Source of the DNA: Neopestalotiopsis rosae
Taxonomy: Eukaryota; Ascomycota; Sordariomycetes; Amphisphaeriales; Sporocadaceae
Assembly: GCA_023078685.1 (NCBI GenBank)
Contig: JALGAS010000006.1
Span: forward strand, 3,906,001 to 3,970,000
DNA length: 64,000 bases
Reading direction: 5' to 3'
Shown piece after piece: positions 35,129 through 45,859 of this stretch. A model generated the notes under the pieces. It did no database searches. It was not told where the DNA came from and was given only the letters and a program-made list of their open reading frames with translations. The position numbers and the translations under genes were made by a program. Positions within the stretch are counted from its first letter, which is position 1. Each line of letters opens with the position of its first letter.

Positions 35129-37923
35129 ATGATGGCGGGGGTGGAGTTCATTACCTTGGTGGGGCTAGCTGCTGCGATGGGTCAGCTGATCGACTACAGT
35201 ACCAAGCTCCCCGGTATGTTACGGGATGGCCGGGATGCTCCCGGTAATGCACGAAGGCTTCTCGATGAGGCCCGACGCGTCCACTCCCTGGCGTGGGACA
35301 TCAAAGCAAAATTTCCGTGTAACGACAATATGCAATCTTTTCTAGAAATCTTCATAAGCGAATCGGAGAAAGTGGTACAAATTGCCAGCGGTTTTGTCAC
35401 ACACTCGAATCTTTACGGCTTTTCAACAGGCTTCTACAGGAGGATCCATTTCATGTTCACATGGAAGCGGAAATGCGAGCAGATTCAACAACATCTTGAG
35501 AGAATAGAGCGCAGTAAATCTTCTATATCCCTATGCATTCTGCTTGGAGGCCTTTCCATGGAGGACAGCCAGCGACAATTTGACCTGATGACAAAGGTCT
35601 CATCAATTGATATGGTACGACACCAAGTGGACATTTTATTCTTACGCTGAATTGTGTGCAGCCAATCGGATTGCCTAAAAAATCGGCGAATGAAACTTAC
35701 AGCACGCTTCCTGATTGTCGACATCGTCTGCTGGGGTATGACAGAGCTTTAAATAGACTCATGACAGTGCTGTCCAGAAGAGAAACCCACGTGAGAGTTG
35801 TTATCACTGGCCTCTCCGGCATAGGGTATGTGGTTGCAGATACTCATTACAATCAAGTCGATTAGCAAAGGCTACTTAAATTGGGAACCGGACTTGTTGA
35901 CAATGCCACTAGGAAGTCACATCTTGCTCTTGCGTGTGGTGAAGATTTGAGGTCATCTCAGCCAGAACTATCCGTGTTCTGGATCTCCGCTTCACAAGAA
36001 CAGACTTTGGTTCGCAGTTATATGAAGATTGCAGAGATCGCTGGCTTGCACCAGCCATCCTCGAACCAGGAAAACATGATACGAGACGTGCTGGGCTTCT
36101 TGGAGTCGTCGGGGAAGACGTTCCTCTTGATCTACGACGACTTGGGCAACTCGCATGACTGGAGTACTCGCCTGGAGGACTATCTGCCCAAGAGTCGGCT
36201 TTGCCAGGCCATATTTACTCTCCGCGACCCAAAGTGCGGATCCTTTCTTAACTTTCAAGATTCAGTCATTAACCTGCAGGGCCTCGAACCAGACGCCGCT
36301 CAAGACTTGCTTCTGGAGCATCTAGAGCCTAATGGTACCCTAGTACAGGATGCAGACGCCCTGGTTTCGACTCTCGGATACATCCCACTAGCCATTCTCC
36401 AAGCAGTATCATTCATATCATCCACTAAGACCACAATCAGAGACTATCTCAATATGCTACTTGACGGCTCCGAGCAGACCGAACGCATGTTCCAAGAACA
36501 CATGATCCATGAGTTTGGTACTTCGACTTCAAAGTCCTTCTTCGAAACATTTGCGATTTCTCTGGAAAGTGTGAAACGTCAGGATCAAACAGCCTTCCAT
36601 ATACTTTGCATGATGTCTTGTGTTCACAACTCCAGGATCCCTTTGTTCTTTTTGACCGGCGGCATCAATGATGCAGAAGGTTCCAAGTCTTTGAAATCAC
36701 TAAGAGACCTTGCGCTGATCGATTTTGACGACGGACTTTCTTCCTCTTACGGGATTTCCCCCATTTTGCAACTTCTCGTTCGAGATCACTTGAAATCCGT
36801 TGACCAATATCAAGATTGCCTTGACGCAGGACTTAAGAGACTCCTCGGGAATTTTCCCGTCACATTCAGAGACCATCAGGACTTCGAGACTGGGTCCGAA
36901 TGCCTTCCCCATGCTGAGGTATTGCTTACCCAAGAGAAAGGATTTGTCGACAATTGTTACGGGGACTTGAGTGATTTGGCAGCAAGAGCAACTTCGTTGT
37001 TACTGGAGCAAGGATTGCTGACTATGGCTGACGGCTACGCTCGAAAGGCCGTGAAACTTTCTGAACTGGCGTTTGGACCAGACGACAGGAAAACATTGAA
37101 AGCACAGAGCGTCGTTGCCATAATCATAAGGAGGAGGGGAGAGTTGGAGGAAGCAGAAGCGATGACACGCCAACTGCTTGACCGGCGGACTATGCTACTT
37201 GGTACTGAAGATTTCGATACGCTCGCGAGTATGAACAACCTTGCAATCATTCTACGAGCTCAGGGATGTCATCAGGACGCAGAGATTTGGTACCGAAAAA
37301 CGGTCAAGATACATGAGAGCATGGCTGGTCCTGAAACTGGCGAAATGATGCAGACATTGGAGAATTTGGCATTGACTCTACAAGATCAAAAGAAGTACCC
37401 GGAAGCAAACACCCTTTATCAACGCGTGATCTCCTGGCGAACGGAACATTTCGGCGACTCTGACAGCAGGACAGTTGGCGCGAAAAGCAATTTCGGAACT
37501 TTGATGCAGCTAGAGAAGAAGTGGGAAGCGGCCTGGGCACTACATTCCGAAGTTTTCAACAGCCATACACAGCACTTTGGGCGCATGCATCCTCAGACAG
37601 TCAAAAGTCAAGCCAACCTGGCGATCGTTATGCACATGCAAGGCTATCTGAAGCCGGCAGAACCCTTGTTGCGGCAGGCGGCCGAGCATTTGAGAAAGGT
37701 GCTCGGACCAGATAATCAGGACACGCTCAGGGCAATGAGAAATCTGGCAGGTCTCCTTCGTGACCTTGAACAATATGAGGAGGCTCGGGAGGTAAGCTGG
37801 GACACTTGGCGATGCAGCTCGAAACGGTTCGGACCCAGATCCCCAGATACACTAGCGAGCAAACGGCAGCTCAAAGAGATAGAACGGTTGCTAGCCAAAT
37901 CAAAGCTCGATGGGGTGGATTGA
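35129..37923 (+). CDS. STAND NTPase: HeLo-like N-domain, NB-ARC, TPR (fungal NLR), 886 aa
   Basis: Signal-transduction ATPase of the NLR type used in fungal non-self recognition and regulated cell death. Exons 35129-35614, 35662-35825 and 35913-37923. The N-terminus (EFITLVGLAAAMGQLIDYSTKL, and WKRKCEQIQQHLERIERSKSS near 110-140) fits the HeLo-like N-terminal domain of fungal STAND proteins. The NB-ARC domain has its P-loop GLSGIGKS at 212-219, split by intron 2 before Lys218, Walker B FLLIYDD (about 287-293), TLRDP, and GYIPLAILQA, the GLPLA-box equivalent (about 372). About six kinesin-light-chain-type TPRs occupy 560-870, with repeated HFG/FGP...T...A.SNLA. All nucleotide-binding motifs are intact, so it should be functional. 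It is divergent from the small gene and the DUF6590 fusion. Confidence 0.9.
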
Positions 37924-38802
37924 TATTGGGCAGAGTATAAATAACGGAGTGTCAGTGGGAGTAGCCAGGAACACGTGGACACCAGGCAGTCTCGGATCCA
38001 ATGAATAAATTTGGTCCTAGGGCACAAAACAGTGATCCAAAAATTGAGAAAGGTTGCAAAATGATTGCAGCTCGCGCCATCAATGCAATTTGACCGACGA
38101 AGTGTTGATGTATAGCGATGATCTTGCCGAAGAGTGCAACTGTCCACAACGTCCACAAACTTCTCATCCTAACAACCTAGTTTGCACTACCTTTGCATTG
38201 CTCAGTGCTCAAAGAATCGCCAGCTCTCTGACTGTCGGATCGATACTCTACTTCCGTCACTCGGTTTCCAAAGGTGATTCAGCGTCCCGGAAATTCCGAA
38301 TGCCAAGGATGGCCACAAGTGGAGACTGACTTAGACGAGCTGCCCCGTAGGGTTGGTACCTGAAGGTCGGTTCCGCTCTCGGCCCATGATCCGAGAGGAT
38401 GCAACGTCGGTTGATAGCACGTGGAGGTGAACTTGCCTTTCAATCGTCTAGATCCTGAGATTTGACGAGATAACGTGATCGTAACATGCTGCAGATCGTG
38501 AGTACTCTACCCGACGCGCGTACAATTCTAATTTTGATCTTAAACTGTGGAGAGTCAGCGGGCTTATCTTCTCGTCCATCATCTATTCCATGTCTTTCGG
38601 ATATCATGCCTTGGCACATGGTGAGAACTTTTCAGAGACGAATCGACAGTTCCTATACCGAGTGTTGTCGGCGAGCATGACGAGACATGTCGGACTATAA
38701 GATGCCACTTCATACCGCACCAAGTCGGGAATTGATCGAACCAGGACTCTAGCAACATCTCTGAAGTTCTAAAGTGTCTCAACTTGGTCCTTTTATCACG
38801 CC
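37924..38802. other. Intergenic region, no gene seen
   Basis: About 0.9 kb between the STAND gene and the tyrosinase gene. Only short frames; it should hold the STAND terminator and the tyrosinase promoter. Confidence 0.6.
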
Positions 38803-40041
38803 ATGAAGCCGTCAAGCTCCCTCTTTTGTGTCATTGCTTCGTCTCTGCTTGGAATAACTCTGGCGTCTACTAATAGCACGCTGGACTCGCTCGTCGCAAG
38901 TTCCACCCAGAACGTACAATCCATCTTGACTGGTAGATCGTCTTGGAATGCATCAACCACTTGTACATCCATGAACGTGCTTGTACGGAGGGAATGGTCA
39001 GTCCTTTGCTTTTAATTCCAAGTATCCGCTTCCAGACGACTCATGTACTTGCAGGGCAACTCTGACCACTAAGGAGAGGCTCAATTACATTGACGCCGTC
39101 AAATGTCTGATGAAGAGAGAACCCATCACACCTCCGTCTGTGGCACCAGGAGTTCGTAGCCGTTTTGACGATTTTGGTGCACTACACGTCAACAAGACTT
39201 CCATGATCCACTGGACAAGCTACTTTTTCACATGGCATCGATACTATACCTGGCTGTACGAAGATGCTCTGCGCAATGAATGTGGCTACACCGGAACACA
39301 ACCATATTGGGACTGGTCCTCGACGGATACCATAGCCGAGCATCCACTGTTTGACGGGAGCGCCACATCCATGTCCGGTAACGGCGCTCCGACCAACCAC
39401 ACGTCCATCATCTACCTTCCCACTCCGGATATTATCAACTCGACACTCCCCTCGGGCTCGGGTGGAGGCTGTCTCACGTCTGGACCCTTTGTTAATTTCA
39501 CAGTCACTCTTGGCCCTCACGGAGCTCCACTCACGGACGGCCTGCAGATGAATGAGCGTTGCCTGACCCGCGATTTCCGTGACTGGTATCTGCAAGAATA
39601 CCTGTCCTATGACAATGTCACCACCGCCATGGTCCAACCCGACCTGCAGAGCTACAGCAATGTGGTAGGGTCCACGTATGGTGGCTTACATGACAGTGGG
39701 CATCAAGGTATCGGCGGCTTGCAAGATGATCTATGGGCCAGCTCACAGGATCCCTACTTCTTTTTCCACCATGCCCAGATTGATCGGGTCTGGAGTCTCT
39801 GGCAGGGACTTGATCAGAACGTGAGGACCAAGCAGGTTTCGGACACGTTGACGATTAGAAATTGTGAGTCTGACATCAATGGTGCTATCAAAGAACATGT
39901 GCTGATTTCGACCATCTAGTACCTCCATCTGCCAATGGCACTTTGGAGACCATCGTCGATGTGGGATACTTGGGAGATGCAATGACAATTGGAGAGTTGA
40001 GCTCTACGATTGACGGGCCCTTTTGCTACGTATATGCGTAG
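38803..40041 (+). CDS. Secreted short tyrosinase (type-3 copper enzyme), 374 aa
   Basis: Predicted extracellular monophenol/diphenol oxidase. Exons 38803-38996, 39055-39863 and 39920-40041; the joins give RREWATLTTKERLNYIDAV and RNLPPSANGTLETIVD. Signal peptide: residues 1-21 (SSLFCVIASSLLGITLA). Copper A ligands are His109, His117 and His126 (LHVNKTSMIH, FFTWHRYY). Copper B ligands are His277 and His281 (GLHDSGHQG) and His303 or 304 (FFFHHAQIDR). Several N-glycosylation sequons (NKTS, NHTS, NST, NFT, NVT) support secretion. The protein ends at STIDGPFCYVYA, without the C-terminal latch domain of long fungal tyrosinases, so it belongs to the short secreted class. It might act in pigment formation, host phenolics or secondary metabolism; context does not decide. 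Confidence 0.93.
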
Positions 40042-40390
40042 GTAAGATTTATACTCATTCGTGTGGAGGGTATTTGGAGCAATCATATGTACATGTTTCG
40101 ATCGTCCTATGAGGCTGATGTCGTCCGAGAGACACTGCTCTCTCCATAACTTCTGCCAATTTCCTCAAATTTGCATGTTAAATTCCATCTCGTCCTACCG
40201 CGACATCCACGGCTTGATTATGCCGACCATTGCATTCGTCTTATTTGTTCCATCAAGATCGCGAGCGGTCTATCCCCCGAATCCAAGCATCGTGGTCGCT
40301 CAATCCGAACCAAACTGTATAAAAACCATGAGTACGGCAGCGTATCTGCGACACGATTAGCTTGATTGTCTTCATCGAATGCATTTGTCC
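40042..40390. other. Convergent intergenic gap, no gene seen
   Basis: About 350 bases between the 3' ends of the tyrosinase and DUF6594 genes. It should contain both terminators; no structured feature noticed. Confidence 0.55.
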
Positions 40391-41298
40391 TTACGCCGCT
40401 GTTGTTCCCAAAGCTTCGAATGGTTTGGCCACCATGGCCAGGGACAAGACCAAAAGAAACACGAAAATGAAAATGGTAATGACCACCAGCTTTGATTGCA
40501 TGTTCTTGAGACTTTGAAGAATCCATATTGGAGTGATGAGCATGGTGATACCAATCAGCACAATCAAGCCGGAGACGAAAGCGTCAATGCGCTTGTTCGA
40601 ATAATAGGATATGTTGCCAGAATCGTAGTCGGGCACAGCGCTGTTTGCTTTCTCGACGCTCCAAAGCCCGAGAGTTCGCAAGCGGAGAGAGTTGTCAATC
40701 ATTTGGCGTAGTGGGCTTCGTCCTTCCGTGGGAGCCATGGTAAAGAGATCAGAGTCGTGGTCCAAGTACTTTTGTTCCGCTGCTGCAATTGCGGCATGGT
40801 CGTGGTTGAAATGCCAATTCTTGACACTCTTGATGTCCTTCTTAGGTGCAGGAGACAACTTTCTCAGTTCTGATTGTTGCAGTACTAGTCTATCTAGAAG
40901 AGTGAGCACTGCTTACAAGCTCCAATGACTGTCGCGAACGACTTACTATATTGATACAAGGCTTCACCAATGTTCTCTAGCAAGTCTTGGCGATCTTCTT
41001 GGTCGTACCGGAATGTCCCGTTGTTCACATCTTCAGCGTCTCTCTTGCTATACTCGTCGTCCAATTCAGTCAATTGCTCTTCCAACGCCGCAATCCGATC
41101 TTGATAGGCCAGGGACGTTCGGATGTTCAACGTATTGAAGCGACGAAGCATATAGAAATCGTCATCTGTTGCGATAAACTTGGTGTACCCTCTATAGCCT
41201 ACAAACTTCCATGGCTTGCGCTGCACCTCTTCGCTAGTGGGCCCTGTTTCCGTGGGCGGGCTGTTCAGGTCAATGTGCGCTGTAAACTGCTGTACCAT
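40391..41298 (-). CDS. DUF6594 domain membrane protein, 284 aa
   Basis: Fungal membrane protein of unknown function. Exons 41298-40947 and 40893-40391; the join gives ALYQYNRLVLQQSELRKLSPAP, a DUF6594 landmark. The N-terminal half is soluble and helical: FVGYRGYTKFIATDDDFYMLRRF, then a coiled coil with YQDRIAALEEQLTELDDEY. The C-terminal pair of membrane helices, FVSGLIVLIGITMLITPIWI and VITIFIFVFLLVLSLAMV, is separated by a short loop and closes the protein, as in the family. SNKRIDAFVSG just before the first helix is also typical. No catalytic motif. Such genes are numerous in fungi and often lie near incompatibility-type loci, but a role is not established. Confidence 0.85.
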
Positions 41299-42020
41299 AG
41301 TTCCAAGTGCGAGTTAGTGTGCTGAGATTTGGACCGCGATCGTGTCAACAATGAGATGGGATCGGGGGCACTAGGAGGTGGTAAGAAGTTGTGAGAAATG
41401 ATAAATCAGTATGTTAACGATGCGTCCGATCGTAATTGAGGCAACCGATTATCACATTTCAGACTTTTCGTCACCGCCAGGTAGGCAATGATCCTTTTGC
41501 ATACTTGGGTACCAAATGCGACATGGGGGTGCTACGTGGAAGACCTGGAGACCCTATACGCTGGCGCTATGCTCCACTGGGGGGAGATAATCTGTGCCAC
41601 TATTCTCGTACAACACTATACCCTCGTTTCTAAAGAAAGCATAGGAGGACTCTCGAGACGATCGAACAAAGACAATGAAAAGCAACAATAGTCTTTAATT
41701 GGACGAGGCATTATTTAGCTCGTTACGGAAGGCAGCAGGTACCACAAGGCGGACTCATGGCCTCTCATCCAGGCTTTCCCCCCTGCCCCTCAGTGCACAG
41801 CCACTCGACTGCGCGAAGTAGTTGACGAATGACTGCTCACCGCCAGCAAGATGCTGACGACTCGGGCACCATCGTGCATGGAAAGCATGACCAAGTCCTG
41901 CATATTCTCAAACTCTCAGATCAAAGGTAGGAACAATGAAGCCTCCAGAGCATATAGCGCGTTTGCGCATCGTCGTCAGCAGAAAAAGAAGGGCAACTAG
42001 TCAGCAAACAACCAATAATC
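41299..42020. other. Gene-free region upstream of two divergent genes
   Basis: About 720 bases between the starts of the DUF6594 gene and the gene at 42021. No additional coding frame recognised. Confidence 0.55.
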
Positions 42021-43658
42021 ATGGGTCTTACACAAGTCAGTACAGACGTCCTCAACTACTCTACTCGGCGTCATTTCCTTGATCGAAAGGGTAAAAATAA
42101 AGCCGTTCTTCCTGCTGAGAAGCATGTCAACAAACTTGCGACTCCACAAGTCAGTAAGGCAGCTGTTCCCGGCTGTCGCGAGGTTGCTGGTACTGTTACT
42201 CGAACATCGAACCGAGTGGTACCTGCACAGCCCCCTCCCGCCCCCAGCACTACACGGGCATCATCAAGCTTCCGAAACAACAAACCACGGAAGAGTCGCA
42301 AAGCAGGCGGCGGACCTGGAAACAACAGTGACAGCGAGTCAGATGACGAGGATCGCAAGCGCAAGCTTGATGGCGATGGAGATGTCACTGTATCGAGGCA
42401 ACTTCCTGCTGAGGATTCAGGCCCGTCAACGCAAAGCCTAGGCGGTGCCAATACGGAAGAATTGGAACGCCTCAAAGACGAGCAAATGCGGATACAACAA
42501 TTCCGCGTTTTGCGCCAACTGGAAGCAAAATGGGACGATATTGAAACACGTCGCAGCGACCACTCGGCAGGAGCCCAGAAAAGGATCGACGCCTTGGTTC
42601 AGTTTCGGCGGAATTTCAAATTTGTTGCGCCAAGTATCAGCAAAAGAGTCCTGGAAAGGGACCATGCCCTTCAAGGATATCTTGAAGAGGTCCTGTATGG
42701 AGTCATCAAGGAGGATGAAGATGAAGAGGAGCACAGCCAGCTGGATGATTTGGAAGAGATTGTCGACCGAGTCGAGTCCGAACTCGTGAATCGCGTCAGC
42801 CATTTCGAGGAGTGGAAAGTCAGAAAGCTCCAAACGCACCAAAGGATCATCATGGCTTTGGATCGAGCTGAGAAGGAATTGTGGAAGTCGCCAGAACTCA
42901 TGGACGCCGTCGCAAACGACGAAGCCCACAATGCCAAGTCATTCGCGCAAAACATCAGAGGCATTGTCGACTCCTTCCTCCTCAAGGATGCAAGCCTACC
43001 TGACAAAACGCAGAAGACTTTCATTGACCGCCTGGCCGATGCTTGCTGGGAGGATATTATCTCGTACGTCACGGTCGAAATACTGTCGGCGACCACCGAG
43101 GACTTACTCGAATCGTCACCCTCTGGTGCTTGGCTGGAACCCTTTGAGGAGTCGCGCATCAATCATACCTCGACCCCTGCATACCGACAATGGCTCATTG
43201 GAAGCTTGACGCCAGGAAATGAGCGAAAGCTCTGTCGTGACTTATACCGCTTGAAGCGGCAAGAGATTGTGAGAGAGTACAAAAGCTGCATGGAAACTGT
43301 CAAGATGATTGTGAGGCAAGAGTTTTGCCTGGGTGCCGTCCACCCGGATGAAGTCTCGCTTGTTTTGATGAAGGGGAATCACCTTACCGGAGTGAGGGCC
43401 GTGTCACGATCGACGCTTCGAGCGATGGGCTGGTTCCACGACATGGCAACGCAGGATTATTGGAGATGCGCATTGTATGACAAGAATGATGACTCTGTGG
43501 AGCTCATCAAAGTGAGCATGGATGGTGAGGTCCTGGGCCTCTTTTGCTTGGACAAAGGGTTGCCAGTGTGTCTTGAGTATTGGGAACCTGAAGAGAATTA
43601 TGGTATCACAGTGAGGCCAATGTATGAGACGGAGTGGGCGGCATTGCATCTAGTATAG
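42021..43658 (+). CDS. Acidic coiled-coil protein of unknown function, 545 aa
   Basis: I do not recognise the family. Single exon from ATG 42021. Residues 1-140 are disordered and basic, with KPRKSRKAGGGPGNN and a Ser/Asp/Glu patch (SDSESDDEDRKRK), resembling nuclear-targeting tails. Residues 145-330 are strongly helical, with EELERLKDEQMRIQQFRVLR and the acidic EDEDEEEHSQLDDLEEIVDRV. From 340 to the end there is a folded region: FIDRLADACWEDIISYVTVE, RQWLIGSLTPGNERKLCRDL, and a C-terminal beta-rich segment (DYWRCALYDKNDDSVELIKV, EYWEPEENYGITVRPMYE). Frame length and composition support a real gene; function unknown. Confidence 0.75.
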   Translation: MGLTQVSTDVLNYSTRRHFLDRKGKNKAVLPAEKHVNKLATPQVSKAAVPGCREVAGTVTRTSNRVVPAQPPPAPSTTRASSSFRNNKPRKSRKAGGGPGNNSDSESDDEDRKRKLDGDGDVTVSRQLPAEDSGPSTQSLGGANTEELERLKDEQMRIQQFRVLRQLEAKWDDIETRRSDHSAGAQKRIDALVQFRRNFKFVAPSISKRVLERDHALQGYLEEVLYGVIKEDEDEEEHSQLDDLEEIVDRVESELVNRVSHFEEWKVRKLQTHQRIIMALDRAEKELWKSPELMDAVANDEAHNAKSFAQNIRGIVDSFLLKDASLPDKTQKTFIDRLADACWEDIISYVTVEILSATTEDLLESSPSGAWLEPFEESRINHTSTPAYRQWLIGSLTPGNERKLCRDLYRLKRQEIVREYKSCMETVKMIVRQEFCLGAVHPDEVSLVLMKGNHLTGVRAVSRSTLRAMGWFHDMATQDYWRCALYDKNDDSVELIKVSMDGEVLGLFCLDKGLPVCLEYWEPEENYGITVRPMYETEWAALHLV

Positions 43659-44631
43659 TCGTGGCGTCGTCGGGCGATGTATGCTGTATTTAGACTTTAC
43701 GGTGCGTAAGTTGAGCTTTTCCTGGGATTGGAAAGTAAGATTAGATGTCGCAGTGCGTTATGTATCTAATTGGAAATGGCCCCGACTTGGTGTGGCACAA
43801 TACAAGCAATAAGTGATTGGGTCTCTGTATCTACTTGCTCTGCGCAGATATTAATGCCTTCCGAAGAATGTCTAGTGGAAACAGCTCGCTTAGTAATTTG
43901 GAAAGAAATATTCGCCAGATAAACATCCGAAGCTTGTCTAAAGCCTGCGAAAGGATTCACCCACCCACAAGCATGTTTTGCTAAACGGCAGGGGAAGGAG
44001 GAGACTTGGTTTATCGCCAGGCGACCAGGTGAGGTTAGAAATTTGCCAGATTGAACCTTGCTAGGCGAGAATTTCGTAAGGTGGTTTTATTTCCAGGGTT
44101 GAAGCTTGCCCGAGCGACTCTGAATTAGTCGTCTAGCAAAGTTTGTCGTCTGGCAAAAGGAAAGTATCAGAGTCACAATATTCACAATCGAGGTGGCTGT
44201 TTCATAAGCTTCCGGTACGATCATCACACAAAATGTCACTCAAGGAGTACAGACAGCAGAGACACGATCGAGGGCAGAACATGATTCATTCTATTGATTC
44301 TCTGTCTCGAGGGGAGGCGTCGTTGCTGCCGTATGGAAGTCGTGATATTTATATAACACAACTTGTGTTGATTCAAAAAACAGGACCGTTATTGATACCT
44401 TTGTTTTAATCCTTTTGGAATCATCTAGCCTAATCCTGATTCCGTGTGTTGTGTGGGTTCCATGTTCTTCTGTTCATGAGAAAGATAGTTCAAATTGAGA
44501 GATATGAAGTGGCCTGTTTTGGAGACGCTTTTGCATCATGTCTGTTCAGTTACTCTTATTCTCTGAATACCGACGCACAAAAACTACCAAACATCAGTCC
44601 ACCATCATCCAACCAAGACGAACTCGATGCC
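43659..44631. other. Intergenic region holding a minisatellite-like cluster
   Basis: About 970 bases between two hypothetical genes on the same strand. It contains degenerate TTGCCAGA/CTAGGCGA-type repeats at 44014-44160, listed separately. The frame of the next gene is open upstream of its proposed ATG back to 44446. Confidence 0.55.
44014..44160. repeat. Degenerate TTGCCAGAC / GCCAGGCGA minisatellite, left cluster
   Basis: Words of one type recur in both orientations: cgccaggcgaccagg, agaaatttgccagat, cttgctaggcgaga, gtcgtctagcaaag and gtcgtctggcaaaag. The 15-base word agaaatttgccagat is identical to one in the right-hand cluster at 45485-45636. The clusters flank the hypothetical gene at 44632. 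Confidence 0.6.
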
Positions 44632-45648
44632 ATGGAACCCCGAATGGATCCCGACGTCGAAGTTGACGCAGTAAGCAATGGAGAAAATGACCAACAGCAT
44701 TTGGACGACTGGCTCAAGACTTCTGGTGAAGATGCGACAAGATGGGTTCAAGAGCATCGACCCAGTGTAGCAGAGGCAGAGCTGGATGACAGACTTCCAC
44801 GCGCCCCAAGCCAGTTTGACGAGACCTACACGGCAGACGACGAGGCCAAACTCCAATATGACTGGCAACAGGATCTTCTCAGACCACACATTCTCAACCA
44901 CGGGGATAATTCCGTGATGACCAGGCTGTGGAAGATGACCCAGCGCCTTTGGCCTGGAACCTATCCTGGAGTCCTCATCAGCAGGGCCAACATGCTCGAA
45001 TACGATCCAGATCCCAACGTTCACCACATCACTGTGAATAAGACACGAGTGAAGAACCCTTATTGGTCCAAGGTATTTTGCCAGGGCCTTGAGACTTTGC
45101 TCGTGCACCCCTTATGGGACGGCGATGTTGCAAACATGATCATCTTTATACAATATGCTGTCATCTGCCGCACAAACGACCAGCGCGGAAGCCAGTGGCC
45201 TCGGGAAAATCCCACGCGCGACCTTTTATTCGAGACCTTTCGACAACACACCGCCAATATCCATCATGATATGGAGTCCGTGGTCGACCTTCATCAACGA
45301 GCACTACGTGGGCTCGGAAATGTGCCGAGCAAGGCCTCAAAGCTCCTCTTCGCCATTGAAGCAGCCGCCTTTGACGCTGTAACCGAGCCGTTTCTGCCAT
45401 CTGAGCCGACCGCACCCTACAAAGTCTGTACCAAGGATCTGCAGGCAATATTGACGGCTCTGCAGAACTTGACAGACGAATCCGGGCCAGACAACCATTT
45501 TCTTGCCAGACCAGAAATTTGCCAGATCAGAAATTTGCCAGACCACCTTTTTACTAAGCGACTATTTTTCAAGGCGACCATCTTGCCAGACGAGCCTTTG
45601 GCCGAGCAACACTTTTTGCCAGACAACTTTTTGCTTCTTATAACGTGA
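44632..45648 (+). CDS. Hypothetical protein with a C-terminus encoded by repeat DNA, 338 aa
   Basis: I do not recognise the family. ATG 44632 (MEPRMDPDVEVDAV) is preferred, although the frame is open from 44446. Residues 1-60 are acidic and polar. Residues 70-285 look folded: YTADDEAKLQYDWQQDLL, RLWPGTYPGVLISRANMLEYD and VKNPYWSKVFCQGLETLLVH, then helices to LTALQNLTDES. From about residue 287 the reading runs into the TTGCCAGA minisatellite and gives low-complexity Phe/Leu/Pro residues (NHFLARPEICQIRNLPDHLF). The original C-terminus therefore appears to have been replaced or the gene truncated by repeat DNA. Whether the product is stable is unknown. Confidence 0.55.
   Translation: MEPRMDPDVEVDAVSNGENDQQHLDDWLKTSGEDATRWVQEHRPSVAEAELDDRLPRAPSQFDETYTADDEAKLQYDWQQDLLRPHILNHGDNSVMTRLWKMTQRLWPGTYPGVLISRANMLEYDPDPNVHHITVNKTRVKNPYWSKVFCQGLETLLVHPLWDGDVANMIIFIQYAVICRTNDQRGSQWPRENPTRDLLFETFRQHTANIHHDMESVVDLHQRALRGLGNVPSKASKLLFAIEAAAFDAVTEPFLPSEPTAPYKVCTKDLQAILTALQNLTDESGPDNHFLARPEICQIRNLPDHLFTKRLFFKATILPDEPLAEQHFLPDNFLLLIT
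45485..45636. repeat. Degenerate TTGCCAGA minisatellite, right cluster (inside coding frame)
   Basis: At least six copies of gccaga(c/t) occur here, most of them preceded by tt, for example tcttgccagaccagaaa, tttgccagatcagaaa, tttgccagacc, tcttgccagacgag and tttttgccagacaac. Spacing is irregular (about 15-40 bases). It encodes the last 50 residues of the hypothetical protein and shares agaaatttgccagat with the left cluster. Confidence 0.65.
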
Positions 45649-45859
45649 CTTGTACTTTGCCATATGATTTGCCATACAGCCGTGTCAAAGCAATAAAGAT
45701 GGTCATCTGTCGTGACGTGACGTAGTGGTACCTACCAGAGATCACCTACTCAGGTATACGAAGATGTACAAGCTACTTCTCTTGGGTTGAAAAAGGGACG
45801 TCTTGGAATAATACCTCATATTCATAATAATGACCCAAGACAAACAACATATAGTCCCA

